Origin: Megamerina dolium | Taxonomy: Eukaryota; Arthropoda; Insecta; Diptera; Megamerinidae | Length of the DNA stretch: 64,000 nucleotides | Direction: 5' to 3' | Assembly: GCA_963854835.1 (NCBI GenBank) | Contig: OY978525.1 | Location: forward strand, 73,729,628 to 73,793,627 | Made by a program: the position numbers and the translations under genes | Part shown: one piece after another, positions 11,661 through 52,449 of the stretch | How the letters are laid out: each line of letters starts with the position of its first letter | Numbering within the stretch: the first letter of the stretch is position 1 | The notes under the pieces: model-generated | Told to the model about the DNA's origin: nothing | Databases searched by the model: none | What the model saw: the letters and a program-made list of their open reading frames with translations, nothing else

Positions 11661-12580
11661 TTTCAGAAAAATTGGTAAGAATGGAGATGAGGAAACGTAA
11701 AATTACTTACGAAAGGTTGGTGGAAATTCTGCCACCAACGTCAGAAGAAATTCGATATTGCAATTGCAATTGGTATCAACGATTCCAGATTGGTCATTTT
11801 TCCGTGAATGACGAGCCTCACGAATGAAGGCCAAAATCTTTGACCAACGAGATAAATGTGGCTCTGGTTAAGGAAAAAATTGACGAAGATCCACGAAATG
11901 ACACAAGAAATGAGAGCCAGTGAATTGCAATTGAATGCTATGGCTGTATCGCCAATATTACGGAATGATTTACAATAATTTAGCAACCTCAATATGATCG
12001 CAATAGGTGACGAAGCTTTACAAGTACGACCCGGAAACTAAACAGCAATTAATTGTATGGAGCTCAAAAGGAGCAAATATCTGTTAAAGCAAGTCAACAA
12101 AAGTCAGCAATGAAAGTGATGATTGCGGTTTACTTCACTACAGCAAGAATTGTTGCTGTTATTACCCTAAATACTTCTCAGATAGTTACTTCGAAATGGT
12201 ATACTGAAGCTGCTTACCAAAAGTGTTCAAAAATTTGTTGGGTAACAGAAACAAAGAGGAACTGTGCCGCTACTTTTTGCACCATGACAATTCGTCAGCT
12301 CACACTGCTGAAATGACAAGTAACTTTATTGCGCTTTCTGGCGAAGAAATTCGCCCGTCACCATACCCCCGGATTTGGCGCCTTCTGATTTCGGGATATT
12401 TCGAAACATTAAGAAAAATTTACAATGCAGAGATAGTCAATGCGGTTAACGTACAACTTAACAAGTTACAAAAACGTGATTTTAAGAGTTGCTTAGATAA
12501 GTGGATCTACAGATTTAAGGAATGTATTGAAATTAATGGAACCCTGAAGATTAAAAATAACAAATAAAACAATGTTGAGT
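11661..12580 (+). mobile_element. mariner family B, copy 1 (degraded)
   Basis: Homology to the copy at 49061-50075 begins at about aatttcagaaaaat (11661), just before the ATG at 11682, and the flanks diverge upstream. An internal deletion of roughly 0.1 kb after the GTCAGAAGAAATT segment removes part of the N-terminal domain relative to copy 2. Copy 1 keeps the C-terminal end of the transposase that copy 2 has lost. I could not identify terminal inverted repeats. Confidence 0.78.
11682..12567 (+). pseudogene. mariner family B transposase remnant
   Basis: Readable pieces in different frames are the N-terminal MEMRKRKITYERLVEI, then WYQRFQIGHFSVNDEP, then YDPETKQQLIVWSSKG. Next come QKSAMKVMIAVYFTTARIVAV and, after a frameshift, LPKVFKNLLGNRNKEEL followed by HHDNSSAHTAEM (second Asp) and YPRIWRLLISGYFETLRK. 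The C-terminus includes FKSCLDKWIYRFKECIEING. The one-base deletion between WYTEA and LPKVF at about 12205-12215 is present, base for base, in the copy at 49083-50071. Confidence 0.8.
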
Positions 12581-12659
12581 GTTTTTATTCATGCAGCTTA
12601 CTGAACTTTTGTTAGTCCCCTCATATGTATATTTATGCATATTCAAAATACTTATAATT

Positions 12660-12665
12660 TTTATT
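12660..12665 (-). terminator. Candidate polyadenylation signal of Poxn
   Basis: AATAAA on the minus strand, about 80 bases beyond the Poxn stop codon. It is the first canonical hexamer downstream of the stop in AT-rich 3' sequence. The cleavage site itself cannot be seen. Confidence 0.5.
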
Positions 12666-12745
12666 TAAAAGACATATTAATAATTTAAATAAATAGTAAT
12701 AATTGTAATTCTATAAATTATATTTGTCTAGCGCAGCGAGAGGGT

Positions 12746-41980
<29,235 letters not shown>

Positions 41981-42782
41981 ATTTGAAATGAGTGTTTTAA
42001 CAGTTGTACTCGTCGTCGCCGTCGTCTTGCTCAATTGATAGCGTAGCCAAGTAAATTGTTTGTCTGTTTAGCAGCAAGTGGCCGATTGGATTTAAGACGG
42101 GCTTTGATGGACTCTAATCGTTACGTATTTATCAAAAGCGTAATAAAAATTAGTTGGTTTTTGTCGTCTTAGTAGTTCTTCTACTTCTTCTTCTTCCTCC
42201 TCTGTTATTTTATGCCTTTCAGAATAAATAATTGTGAATTTGCTGGTGGTGTTGAGGCCGTTACCGCCGACTTAGATGATGCTCCTACTGTTTAAATGCT
42301 GTCTGATTAGCTAGGTTATCCGTCAAAAATGACCAAGTTTGCTGCTACCGCCACCACCGTTTTTTTATCTATTCTACGAATTTGGTTTACAGTACAATGA
42401 TATCAACTGAAATTTCATAGCCAAGTGAGGATGAAAATTAAAAATAAAATGTTGAAAAAGCGAGGAAAGTTATTAGAAAATGTGACGCTTTGTATATTAA
42501 AAAATGTATTTTATTTATATTTATATTCTTATTGCTATGATTATTGTGATTGGTTTTCGAAACATCGAGAGAGATCAAATTTTATTGTTAGTGTTGTTAG
42601 TTACTAACAGAGTAACTCGGTATATATTTGCGAGCTGTTGATAGTCGTAATCCTACATTTTTGAGATATTGAAAAATCAGAAAAAAATATTATATTATAT
42701 AAATCGATAACTAACGGTCATCAACAAAACTGGCGGATACAGCTGCGATATTTTCCTCTGTCCGCACTCTACGTATGCGTAT
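41981..42782 (-). promoter_or_regulatory. Poxn 5' untranslated and upstream region (extent unknown)
   Basis: Immediately upstream of the ATG the minus strand reads GAGTACAACTGTTAAAACAC, preceded by a CGACGACGGCGACGACG repeat at about 42008-42025. No start site or TATA box can be fixed. The nearest transposon upstream is the gypsy LTR ending at 42783, so any proximal promoter is confined to about 800 bp unless it lies beyond the insertion. Confidence 0.4.
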
Positions 42783-42811
42783 TGTTACGTTTTTATTTTG
42801 TGAAAGTTTAA

Positions 42812-43710
42812 GGGGGTCTTCTACTTTGTTGGTTCAAAAAATTCGATTTTTTTTTTTTTTTCAATTTTCCAACCCAGAAGGTGTTAGGAATATACCCTTA
42901 AAAGAATATAACTGAAATCTTATTATTTCGAGTTTTTCCGAGCCGTCGAAGACAGTTACGCGTGCTCTTATCGCAGCGCTCTTCGCGACCACCTAAAAGC
43001 TGGCCCATCGCGTTTTTCTAAAGTTATCTAACGTTCTATCGAATACCTGATGTATCTGTATCTATGTAATCTCTGTTATGCATGATAAATTTTTCGGTCC
43101 CTTCAGTTTGAAAGAAAATTTAACGTCGGAAACATCCCGATTGTTATATACATGAATATCTTTAAATGCGATTTCCCAAAAGTTGCGTTTTTGTAACTGG
43201 TTGACATGATATCTCGAAAACTAATTGATTGATTGATTGAAATTATATATCAAAACTTGTGAATAACATGTGGCTATCGTCTGACAGATACTTTTTAGAT
43301 TTCTTTTATTTAAACAATTTTTACAGATGTTTTTAACCCCGAAAACATTAAAAAAAAATTTTTTTTTTTTAAAGTTGCCTGTTCTGCGAAATTTTCAAAT
43401 TTTGAAAATGCCATCTGTCAAACGATAGCCAAGGTGATAAAAAAATTAAATCATTTTGGTTTTTTTGTTTCAGACGATTTTCATGAGCTAAATCGTGTCA
43501 ACCATTTGTGTATGCATTTTTGCAAGGGACACTTCAAGGTCAAGTCACGGTCAAATCGAAGACAGTAAATTTTCAGTAAAATTAGTGTTAAATGTATTTA
43601 AATAAACAAATTGAATGCAACAAACCGCACCTCGATTGCGTTTTTAGTTTTCCTATAACTAATATTCAAAAAACAGTGTCAAAAATGAAGCCACAAGGTA
43701 GAAGACCCCC
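42812..43710 (-). mobile_element. TTAA-flanked non-autonomous transposon, copy 2 (899 bp)
   Basis: Same ends (GGGGGTCTTCTAC) and same interior as 32306-33203 but inverted. It is flanked by TTAA at 42808-42811 and 43711-43714. It interrupts the gypsy LTR at a TTAA that is present once in the solo LTR at about 47251-47256, so the target duplication is directly visible. The terminal 300 bp differ from copy 1 at only two positions. Confidence 0.95.
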
Positions 43711-44104
43711 TTAATTCCACTCGAATCAACCTTGTTCGATCAACTTACTTTGTAAGTTGATCGAACTTACTTATTTTGTACAAACTATATACAGCATTTA
43801 ATTAACTCTATTTACAATCAATTATATAAAATAACTATAATAATATAATAAAATATGTAATATAATAATATAATATAATATAATATAATAATAATGTACT
43901 TGCAACTTTTGCCTCTGATACTGTATTGGCAACACTCCAAAATCTTCGTTTATCGTAGTCGAGATTCTTCTCTTTCTTGCTCGTTGCCTTGTTCTGGCTA
44001 TCGCCTATTTCTGCTTGTTGACATTGGTTTCGAAGCTGCCTTTATTCGTGTCTTCGTGTCATTCATAATTAGTGATGAGTAATCAACCATCGATACTCGT
44101 TGCA

Positions 44105-45365
44105 CTGCCCTCCTCTTAACCTTGTTCGTCCCGAACAAGTTTGTATACTTCCCCCCGATATGGCGCAAGTCGCTCCAAGGGCACTTCTTTAAATTTTGCT
44201 CTTTTATTTCAAGCACGTTGAATACGATACACTACGTTATTTATATTAGCTATAATCTCATATGGTACATCCCAATGAGTCTGTAGTTTAGGGGACAGGC
44301 CTTTCTTTCGTTGTGGGTTATGAAGCATTACAAGCTCTCAATCGTAAAACCCTTTTGAATTTGCTTTCAAGTCATACCTGACCTTCATCTTATCGCTTAT
44401 CATCTGCGATCGCTCTCTGATGAACTGATGCACTTCATCCAACTGTTTCCGCTTTTCGCTAGTGTAGTTACCTTCGGTTGATCTCGTTGGTGTTGCGACT
44501 CCAAATTTTAAATCACCTGGCAGTCTTAACTCGTTTCCCAAAATAGCCCCTGCTGTGTAGTAGCCGTCGTATCATATTGTGCGTATTGATATGTCATGAG
44601 GAACATTGGTATGTGTACATCCTCGTCTTTTTAGTATTTATCTACGACTTTTCTCAAATATTCGTCCAAGGTACGGTTAAGTCTTTATACCATGCAATCT
44701 GATTGTAGATGCAAAGGTGTTATACAAGTTTTGTGTATACCCAACATACGGAACATTTCATGGAATACAATTGATTCGAAATTTCGACCTTGGTCTGAAT
44801 GTAACTCCATCGGTACACCCAAAAGAGTAATCCATTGGTTGACGAATACATCCGCAACTGTATTGGCTTCTTGATTTGGAATGGATATACTTCAGGCCAT
44901 TTACTGAAGTAATCTATAAGCACCAGCTATATCCATATCAATTCGCTTAAGTGGAGCACCGACGATTTATTGGTGAATTTTAGCGCTGCGTCGTCAGTTT
45001 GCAGATGAAATGACTGACCGTACAGCTACTTATGAAAGTACTTTACACATTCCAGTATTGCGAGGAACTCTCTTCTCGTGACGCAGTAGTATCTTTCTGG
45101 CTTTGACAAGATTTTACTATAGTATGCTATTAGTTGACCACTCGAATCTATCTTGCTCTCTTCCGCAACGTGCACAACTGCATGTATCTCGGCTTCGTCA
45201 AAGAACTCATGTTTTTCTACATTAATACCCTTAGCCTCCATGGCTTCTCTTATCTTCACCAGCAGTTCCGCTTTTGCACCTGATGACGACAGATTCATCT
45301 CTACCAACAACTTTTTAAGCTGGTCCACTTTTGGTCGGTAAATTTTCACCATCATAACACAATCC
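44105..45365 (-). pseudogene. Deleted gag-pol of the gypsy element (SAP-like gag start fused to RNase H and integrase)
   Basis: The frame at 45355-45026 begins KIYRPKVDQLKKLLVEMNL then GAKAELLVKIREAMEAKGIN, a SAP-like helical N-terminus, and jumps to SSGQLIAYYSKILSKPERYY then VTRREFLAILECVKYFHK, the RNase H region. Nearly all of gag, protease and RT is deleted. Downstream pieces are DYFSKWPEVYPFQ (integrase core), a HSDQGRNFES-like part in a shifted frame, and GNELRLPGDLKFGVATP with QLDEVHQFIRERSQMISDKM (integrase C-terminal region). Stops and shifts separate them. Confidence 0.82.
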
Positions 45366-45396
45366 CACTTCTGACACCAATTTTGTGTCAGAAGTG
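45366..45396. repeat. 12-bp perfect palindrome at LTR-leader junction
   Basis: CACTTCTGACAC at 45366-45377 and GTGTCAGAAGTG at 45385-45396 with a 7-base loop. It sits where a primer binding site would be expected next to the upstream LTR of the gypsy element. Neither the solo LTR nor the downstream LTR end has the TTCTGACA half. Confidence 0.8.
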
Positions 45397-45710
45397 AACG
45401 TTTAATTCTACTCGAATCAACCTTTTTCGATCACTGGCTTTTGTCAATAATAATTGCAACACTTATTTTGTACAACTATATAAAGCAACAATTTATTTAA
45501 TTAACTCTATTTACAACAACTCTTTAATGTACTTGCAACTTTTGCCTCTGATACTGTATCAATGCTTACGCGATCACTTTTGGAATTCAATTCATTCATT
45601 TGTCCTCAACTGGGCATATTTACACTCTGTGGCAACACTCCAGAATCTTCCTTTATCGTAGTCGAGTTTCATCTCTTTCTTTCTCGTTGGCTTGTTCTGA
45701 TTATCGATTA

Positions 45711-46826
45711 CTATTATTCAATATATAGATATATGCGTATGGAGTACTTATGGGTATACTCTCTTCACGTAAATGCATATATTTATAAATATATGCACTT
45801 ACCATATATAAGGTGTTTAACAATATGATCATTTTCATAATATTAAATTTTATAAAATTTCAGTAATTTTGATAAAAAAGGAAGGCATAAAGTATCGGTT
45901 TATTGACGCACCCGATGCCTTGTATTATGCAATCAGAAATATCAGCAAGTAATATCACGTGTTGAAATTCAATGTAAAGAAACAGAAAATTAGTAAACAA
46001 ACACGTTGTTATTGCACTTTAAATAATTTCATTCCTTTCTCTGCTTTTGCTCTGTCGTCACAAAAGGAGTAGACAACCACATATGCCAATTCTTGTTGTC
46101 GAAATCACATATGTAAATTTGTTCGCATATATGTGAAACATATATGCGGGAACGTACTTTATTGACCTGGGATCGATGATTCAGTGTATGTTACAAAAAA
46201 TTATTTTTTTCTCACTTTTTGAGAAAAAAAAACTTCAAACGTGTTTTTCTGAAAACCAAATTTTCGAAGTCCGTGAACACGATCCTGCAAAATCTACTCG
46301 ACCGATTGTTTTCATACTCGAAACATACTTTCTTGGTATAAAATGAAGTTATTTACATTTTTCTATTTTCATATTAAGATAGTTTGTCACCTAAAAAATA
46401 GCGGAAAATTTAGCGCGAAATCGCGTTTTTTACTTAAATAGGCCAGGAACTGTTGAAAAACGAAAATAATAACTCAACAACGACGGAAGGGTGAGAATTA
46501 ACTCATAATTTAAGTTAATTCAACAACAGTTTTGATTTCAGATAATTCTACTCCGAGTTATCGTGTTCACCGAACAACATATTTTTCAAAAGATGTTTTG
46601 GGAAATGCTCTGTCACCGGCTAATTTTTCAATATTCAATTACGAACATTTAACTAAATATTCTCTAGATGATGCTTTATAATTAAAAAAAAGTTTGAATA
46701 AATTTGCTTAACCTGTATCTTCGTAAAAAATCAGAGAAAAAAGTGTTTTTTATTTCAAATTATCCCTTACTCCCCCCTTAAGAATGTTTCTTATTGAACT
46801 ATAGGGTAATTACCGTTGATATTATA
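45711..46826. other. Unassigned AT-rich sequence with one strong palindrome
   Basis: CGCATATATGT at 46124-46134 and ACATATATGCG at 46138-46148 form an 11-bp perfect hairpin with a 3-base loop. No gene is visible. The right part ends in CTTACTCCCCCCTTAAG, which looks like a TTAA-flanked end, but no matching left end was found. Confidence 0.5.
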
Positions 46827-46830
46827 ATAA

Positions 46831-47280
46831 TGTAAAGAGTATCGATGGTTGGTTACTCATCACTATTGTGAATGACGTTATTATGAGTGACACGAATATT
46901 AGCAGCATCGAAACGAATGTCATCAAAAAGAAATAGGCGATAACCAGAACAAGCCAAGGAGAAAGAAAGAGAAGAATCTCGACTACAATAAAGGAAGATT
47001 CTGGAGTGTTGCTGCAGAGTATAAATATCGCCAGTTGTGGACGAATGAATAAATTGAATTCCAAAAGTGATCGCGTAAACATTGATACAGTACCAGAGGC
47101 AAAAGTTGCAAGTACATTAAAGAGTTGTTGTAAATGGTTGATTGTAAATAGTGTTAATTAAATAAATTGTTGCTTTCTATAGTTGTACAAAATAAGTGTT
47201 GCAATTATTATTAACAGAATTCAGTGATCGAACAAGGTTGATTCAAATAGAATTAATTGTTCACAAAATAAAACGTAACA
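46831..47280 (+). mobile_element. Solo LTR of the gypsy family, 450 bp, 4-bp target duplication
   Basis: It starts TGTAAAGAGTATCG and ends AAAACGTAACA (TG...CA), flanked by ATAA at 46827-46830 and 47281-47284. It contains a TATA-like GAGTATAAATATCG at about 47018-47031 and AATAAA motifs further on. It matches the LTRs of the element at 42783-45710 in inverted orientation. A single LTR with a clean duplication implies loss of the interior by LTR-LTR recombination. Confidence 0.92.
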
Positions 47281-47284
47281 ATAA

Positions 47285-49060
47285 TATTATTGTATTCACA
47301 AGATTGAAATAAAGTTGCTTTGAAAAACAGTCCCCTTTATAGCAAAACAATCTAAAGATAACGGATTTAATAAAAAATATGATCTTCAATCTTCGTAATT
47401 TGTGCATGAGTTATGGTCCAGATGCTATGCTACTTTTAAACTGTAAAATATTTTCAACAGAGACGCTCAAAATATGTTCCCACATAATTTCTCTGATTTG
47501 CACTTTTTCTCTTTATATTTTTAGGCAGTTATCATTTTTGCTGATAAAGTAAATTTAATTTTTTTATGAATTGGGGAACGAGGTAGCTTAGAAAAGTTTA
47601 GTTAATTAGTCTTAAGGTTCTATCAACCAAAATGGTTGAAATTTGTGAAATAAATAAATTAAAAAAAACAAATTCTTGACCTTTTTCATTGCTTAAAAAA
47701 TTTGTGTCTGAAGTCACAAAAACACAAGACACACTTGTTTTTAAAAGTCGCGTTAGCTTAAGCAAAGTTTAATGTCAGACCTAGGCTACGTTTTAATAGA
47801 TATTTTATTTCTTATATTAACAACAATAATAATAATTATTATAATTATTATTATTATTCTTTTTATGTAAAAATTCTTTGTTTCAGATACAATGTGTACG
47901 TTTTGGGAACCATAATCTATTACAAAACATATATCATATCTTAAAAAGTCGTACACAACTTTAGTTATTATTCATATCTTTTCTAACAATATGACAAGTG
48001 TCTAGTTGATTTATGAATTTTTATAATTAAGATCTCTTTTAAACTTAACTTTTCAAATGGTTTTTAGCCTCCTTACAAACTAATACTTGTCACTTATTGG
48101 TATTAGTATCACAAATATGTTGCAAGTTTCGGGCTTTTTTCATTTCGGCGGCCAGTTCTGCGTACTTTGATATGTTTTCATCGTAAGCCTTTTCACGTCT
48201 GTCGAGGCTAGGACTGTAATATCAATTAAGGTTCCATTTTTTTCTTTATCTAGCTATTATAGTTATATAAGGTCGATTATGTAGCTTCATACGTCTGGTG
48301 CGTATCGTTCTATCATTTCCTTATTATTATTATAATTATTTATAAATTTCTTTGCTTTCGAGTACAATGTGTATATTATAAAATATTATTACAATAAAAA
48401 AGGTTGCACTGTATCCTAGAAGATTTTTTGCGCCATGTATATTAATACAAGTGTAAACACAGCTTCTGCGGCTGATAACTTAAACGCAGCCCAAAATTAT
48501 TTTAACAATTTAGACAGTTGGTATGTGCTTTACAAACACGCTGAACTATTTCACGTATTGAAATAGTTGCTATTGCTCTTCGTAAGTGTGTGAATAGAAA
48601 GCAGAGATAGAAAATAAACCCCATCATTTATTTTCATTATTCTAACTGACTCAAACACAAAACTCGCAAACAAAACGTTTTTCTCACCGTAGTAAAACTC
48701 TCTGCACGATTTTTTGTGTTTTCTGTTGTATGTTATTTGTCACATGTAAACATTTCTGTTCGGAAAAGACACTTTGGCAGTGACTTATATTTTGAAGTGT
48801 CTTCGTTTGTGGGTGAAAAATATAAGTGAATGTACATATGTAGAAGAGAAGCGTTAGGTATTTCTTTACACGAGATATGTTACATGTGCTAATAACACTA
48901 TGATACAGAATAAAACAAAGTTGAAATAACTGGGAAGTGCTACTGTGGACGTTGTAGATCTGATCCGAGTAAAACGAAACCGCATATTTGGAATTCGCGG
49001 GATACTCCCGAAATATTGACACGGTTAAAAACCGGGTTTGCTCTGTTTTATTTAAATCTA
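47285..49060. other. Unassigned AT-rich sequence
   Basis: Contains (aat/att)n runs at about 47822-47860 and 48326-48345. The 112-codon minus frame at 48684-49022 has no recognised motif. Confidence 0.45.
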
Positions 49061-50075
49061 AATTTCAGAAAAATCTGTAAGAATGGAGATGAGAAAATGT
49101 AAAATTACTTACGAAAGGTTGGTGGAAATTCCGCCACCAACGTCAGAAGAAATTAGACTTGCAATTATTTACGTATTTCGACGTCAACTTAAGCCCATAG
49201 AAATTTTTAGAGAATTCCAAACAGCATATGGATTGAACGCACCTTCTCTAAAGGCAATTTGTAAGTGGTATCAATAATTCCAGACTGGATATTTCTCCGT
49301 GGCGGACGAGCCTCGCGAAGGAAGGCCAAAATCTTCGACCTACGAGATAAATGTGGCTCTGGTTAAGAAAAAAATTGACGAAAACCCACGAATGTATCGC
49401 GAATATTGCGGAATGATTTACAATACACGAAGAGATCTGCTCGATTGGTCCCACGAATGTTGAATGATAGTCAGAAAGTCGCTCGAGTTCGTTTTCTTTA
49501 ATATTTTCTAAGAACATTCGAAAACGGAGAGTCTAGCAACTTACTTACTTGGTTTTACAAGTACGACCCAGAAACTAAACAGCAATTAATTGTATGGAGC
49601 TCAAAAGGAGCAAATTCATCTGTTAAAGCAAGTCAACAAAAGTCAGCAATGAAAGTGATGATTGCGGTTTACTTCACTACAGCAAGAATTGTAGCTGTTA
49701 TTCCCCTAAATACTTCTCAGATAGTTACTTCGAAATGGTATACTGAAGCTGCTTACCAAAAGTGTTCAAAAATTTGTTGGGTAACAGAAACAAAGAGGAA
49801 CTGTGCCGCTACTTTTTGCACCATGACAATTCGTCAGCTCACACTGCTGAAATGACAAGTAACTTTATTGCGCTTTCTGGCGAAGAAATTCGCCCGTCAC
49901 CATATCCCCCGGATTTGGCGCCTTCCGATTTCGAGATATTTCCAAACATTAAGAAAAATTTACAATGCAGAGATAATCAATGCGGTTAACGCACAACTTA
50001 GAGGCTTAGAGCAATTTTCGATGGCAACAATGATGAAAAATTTCTATTGTGAATTTTTCTCGATCCATTAATTAA
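49061..50075 (+). mobile_element. mariner family B, copy 2
   Basis: Begins with the same AATTTCAGAAAAAT stretch as copy 1 at 11661 and diverges from it after GCGGTTAACGCACAACTTAG (about 50000). It retains the N-terminal domain that copy 1 lacks. Terminal inverted repeats were not identified. Confidence 0.8.
49083..50071 (+). pseudogene. mariner family B transposase remnant, copy 2
   Basis: MEMRKCKITYERLVEIPPPT, then VFRRQLKPIEIFREFQTAYG and SLKAICKWYQ before a stop. GYFSVADEPREGRPKSSTY, YDPETKQQLIVWSSKGANS and AMKVMIAVYFTTARIVAVIP follow. After the shared one-base deletion, VFKNLLGNRNKEELCRYFLH, HDNSSAHTAEM and YPPDLAPSDFEIFPNIKK carry the second and third catalytic Asp. The middle of the domain is also damaged (only short pieces between 49390 and 49550 are recognisable). 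Confidence 0.82.
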
Positions 50076-51959
50076 AAATTAGTAAATATGAATTTTACAC
50101 GGAGCGAAGAAGGTTTAAAGGTTCTGACTATAGCCTCAAATTTGAAAAATGCAGAATAAACATAACAACCTCTACATCTCGATTACCTACCCACAACAGC
50201 TGAAGAAAAATTCTTCATAATTCGTCAACTTCGATTTCAAGGGACTCATAGCATCATACCAAAATAATCTTACGAAAAAATTTTAGACAAAAATTTTTTT
50301 GTTAATGTTTGTATATAAGAAATAATGATTTTTTCGCAATATCTCAGAAACTAGAGTTGAGACAACAAAATGAAAGCTATTTTCGGACTCACTCTGGCCG
50401 TATTATCCCATAAAAGTCACTTTCAACTCTGCACCAAAAAGGATGTGTAGTAGTATAATTTACAATTATAAAACTAAATTGCATTTTCACTACTTGTCAC
50501 TTCAATGAAATCGTTTGAATTACCAAGAATATACATTTACGTTTGTTCAGTTACCAAATAACACTTATTTTTTCTCCTCCAGCTATAAGTGTCCAAGAAC
50601 AATAGTACCAGAATTTATATGGAAATAACCATTTCCCACTGAGCGAGAACACACATCTAAAAAAAATAAATCACCTGTTCTGTTTTGTGAGTTATTTTTT
50701 CTCGTAAATAATAACAGTTATTTTGGGACTTTTCAAAAGTGAAGAGGGTTACTTTCGATCTCTGATAGAAAGCTTCTGTATTTTTGATTTATTAAAACCG
50801 ATGAATGAACGTTTTTGTGTATCGTGGTGCTCGTATGATGATACTTGAAATGTAAACGACCCCAAAGGATCCTACTTAGTGATGAACAATCTTTACGTGG
50901 AGGGACATTTATATAGCGTATATGCACGTTCCTTCACGGAAGACAGTGAACTTGTGGCAACTTCAAAAATTGTAAAGCATAATAATATAGATTTATTGCC
51001 CATTATGCCATTAACATTTCAGAATATTCAGTTATAAGAAATATGAACATCTATAATATCCGGTGCTCCGTATTTGTTCCAATGATCAATATTACGCAAA
51101 ATTATTAAGGCATAATAATTTTGCTCGTGATAAAAATCTCAGAATTGAGATGAAAGAGAACGGTGCAGAAACAACACCATTCAATATGATTATCCCAAAT
51201 ACTTTATTTCATTGATACCTAGTGATGATCACATATATAATATATGATGCTATTATAGCCTATTTGGAACCATTTATTAAGGTAAAGTGCCTAAAGTAAG
51301 TTAAAAAATATTTATTGTTTAATAAAAAGTCAAATTTAACTTTAACTTTATTAATAAACAAAATGACTATAAATTATTGATTTGAATTAGTAATGCATGT
51401 TGCAACCATCACTAATTGTTTGTTGTGGTTAATTCTGTAGAAAAATTTGAAGAGTTTCGTAATTTCATTCGCTTCCCATCTAGATAAACAAAATAAGCTA
51501 GTCAACTTTCGCAATAAAAGTCTCAACCGATTGGAGATCAGCTGCCGAGTGCGTGTTCACATGTGACGAGTGAAGAAAAAGAGTATAGTGTGGAAATAGT
51601 ACTCGGCCCAAAAGGCAAAATGTGATTCTCGGTCACTGACTCAACAACTCGCTTTGCTGTTTAAATGAAACGAGCACTCTGTCGAGTTATTGTCTCGCCA
51701 TTCTTCTCTGCTTTTTTTTCTAGCCCTACTTGAACATTTTCCACACTTTGCGCGACTCAGGAGAATGTAACGCAACGTCTACGCAACCGATTTTAAAAAT
51801 CTTTCCTTTAATGGATCCACAAGATCTGTCGCTTTACAAAAAGGTTAAACTTATGGAAATCTCTAAATTACATACATTCAACGTATAAAATTAATTTTCC
51901 ATAACTTTTAATAAATCACGTATATTTTAATTCATCTGCAAAATTCGGTCATAAAAGAT
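50076..51959. other. Unassigned sequence
   Basis: I see no supported gene, RNA or transposon boundary. Frames are short and without motifs. Confidence 0.45.
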
Positions 51960-52384
51960 TTGTTTGGTATAGCGTTGTCATGTGGAACACAACACCTTTT
52001 CTGTTTATCAATTCTTGCTTGCTTGTTGACGGTAGAGATTAAAATCAATTCTTTGACCAGGTTGTTGAAGCTCATACTGAACAATTCACTTCCAATCCCA
52101 CGAGATACACAGCATTACATTTCTTGCTGTCAATCCTGGCTATGTCACCGTTTGCGAAGCTTCACCTCGCTTCGACCATGATCTTGTTTACATATTTTTG
52201 TCGTGCATAATCCACTTTTCATCGTAATCATTCGCATCATTCGCAAATAGAAATTCAGTCAAATGTACCCAAACATCGTGCTTCTTTGTGTATCCAGCTT
52301 CTTCGAATGGTTAATAACTGTTTGATGATGAATACCTATTTCCCTACCAGCTACCAACAATTTGTTACCGAACTTTTTCGACCA

Positions 52385-52386
<2 letters not shown>
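51960..52386 (-). mobile_element. mariner transposase remnant (family C)
   Basis: Minus-strand pieces are GREIGIHHQTVINHSKKL, VHLTEFLFANDANDYDEKWI (first-Asp region), MHDKNM, SWSKRGEASQTVT and PGLTARNVMLCISWDWK. They are in different frames and end at an (AT)n tract. No ends seen. It differs from families A and B and resembles the remnant at 58651-58925. Confidence 0.75.

Positions 52387-52447
<61 letters not shown>
52387..52447. repeat. (AT)n microsatellite at a mariner/RTE junction
   Basis: Pure AT repeat directly joining the mariner remnant to the truncated 3' side of an RTE copy. Confidence 0.95.

Positions 52448-52449
<2 letters not shown>

Larger units (their letters stand above)
42783..45710 (-). 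mobile_element. Ty3/gypsy retrotransposon, internally deleted
   Basis: The downstream LTR runs from 44104 to 42783 on the minus strand and is split by the TTAA element at 42812-43710. The internal region is 45365-44105. The upstream LTR is truncated near 45710. The LTR sequences match the solo LTR at 46831-47280 in opposite orientation. The polypurine-like AAGAGGAGGGCAG precedes the downstream LTR at about 44105-44118. The element lies just upstream of Poxn, on the same strand. Confidence 0.88.

Noticed and set aside
46190..46804. A third TTAA element ending CTCCCCCCTTAA
   Set aside because: The left end could not be found and the terminal bases differ from the two supported copies.
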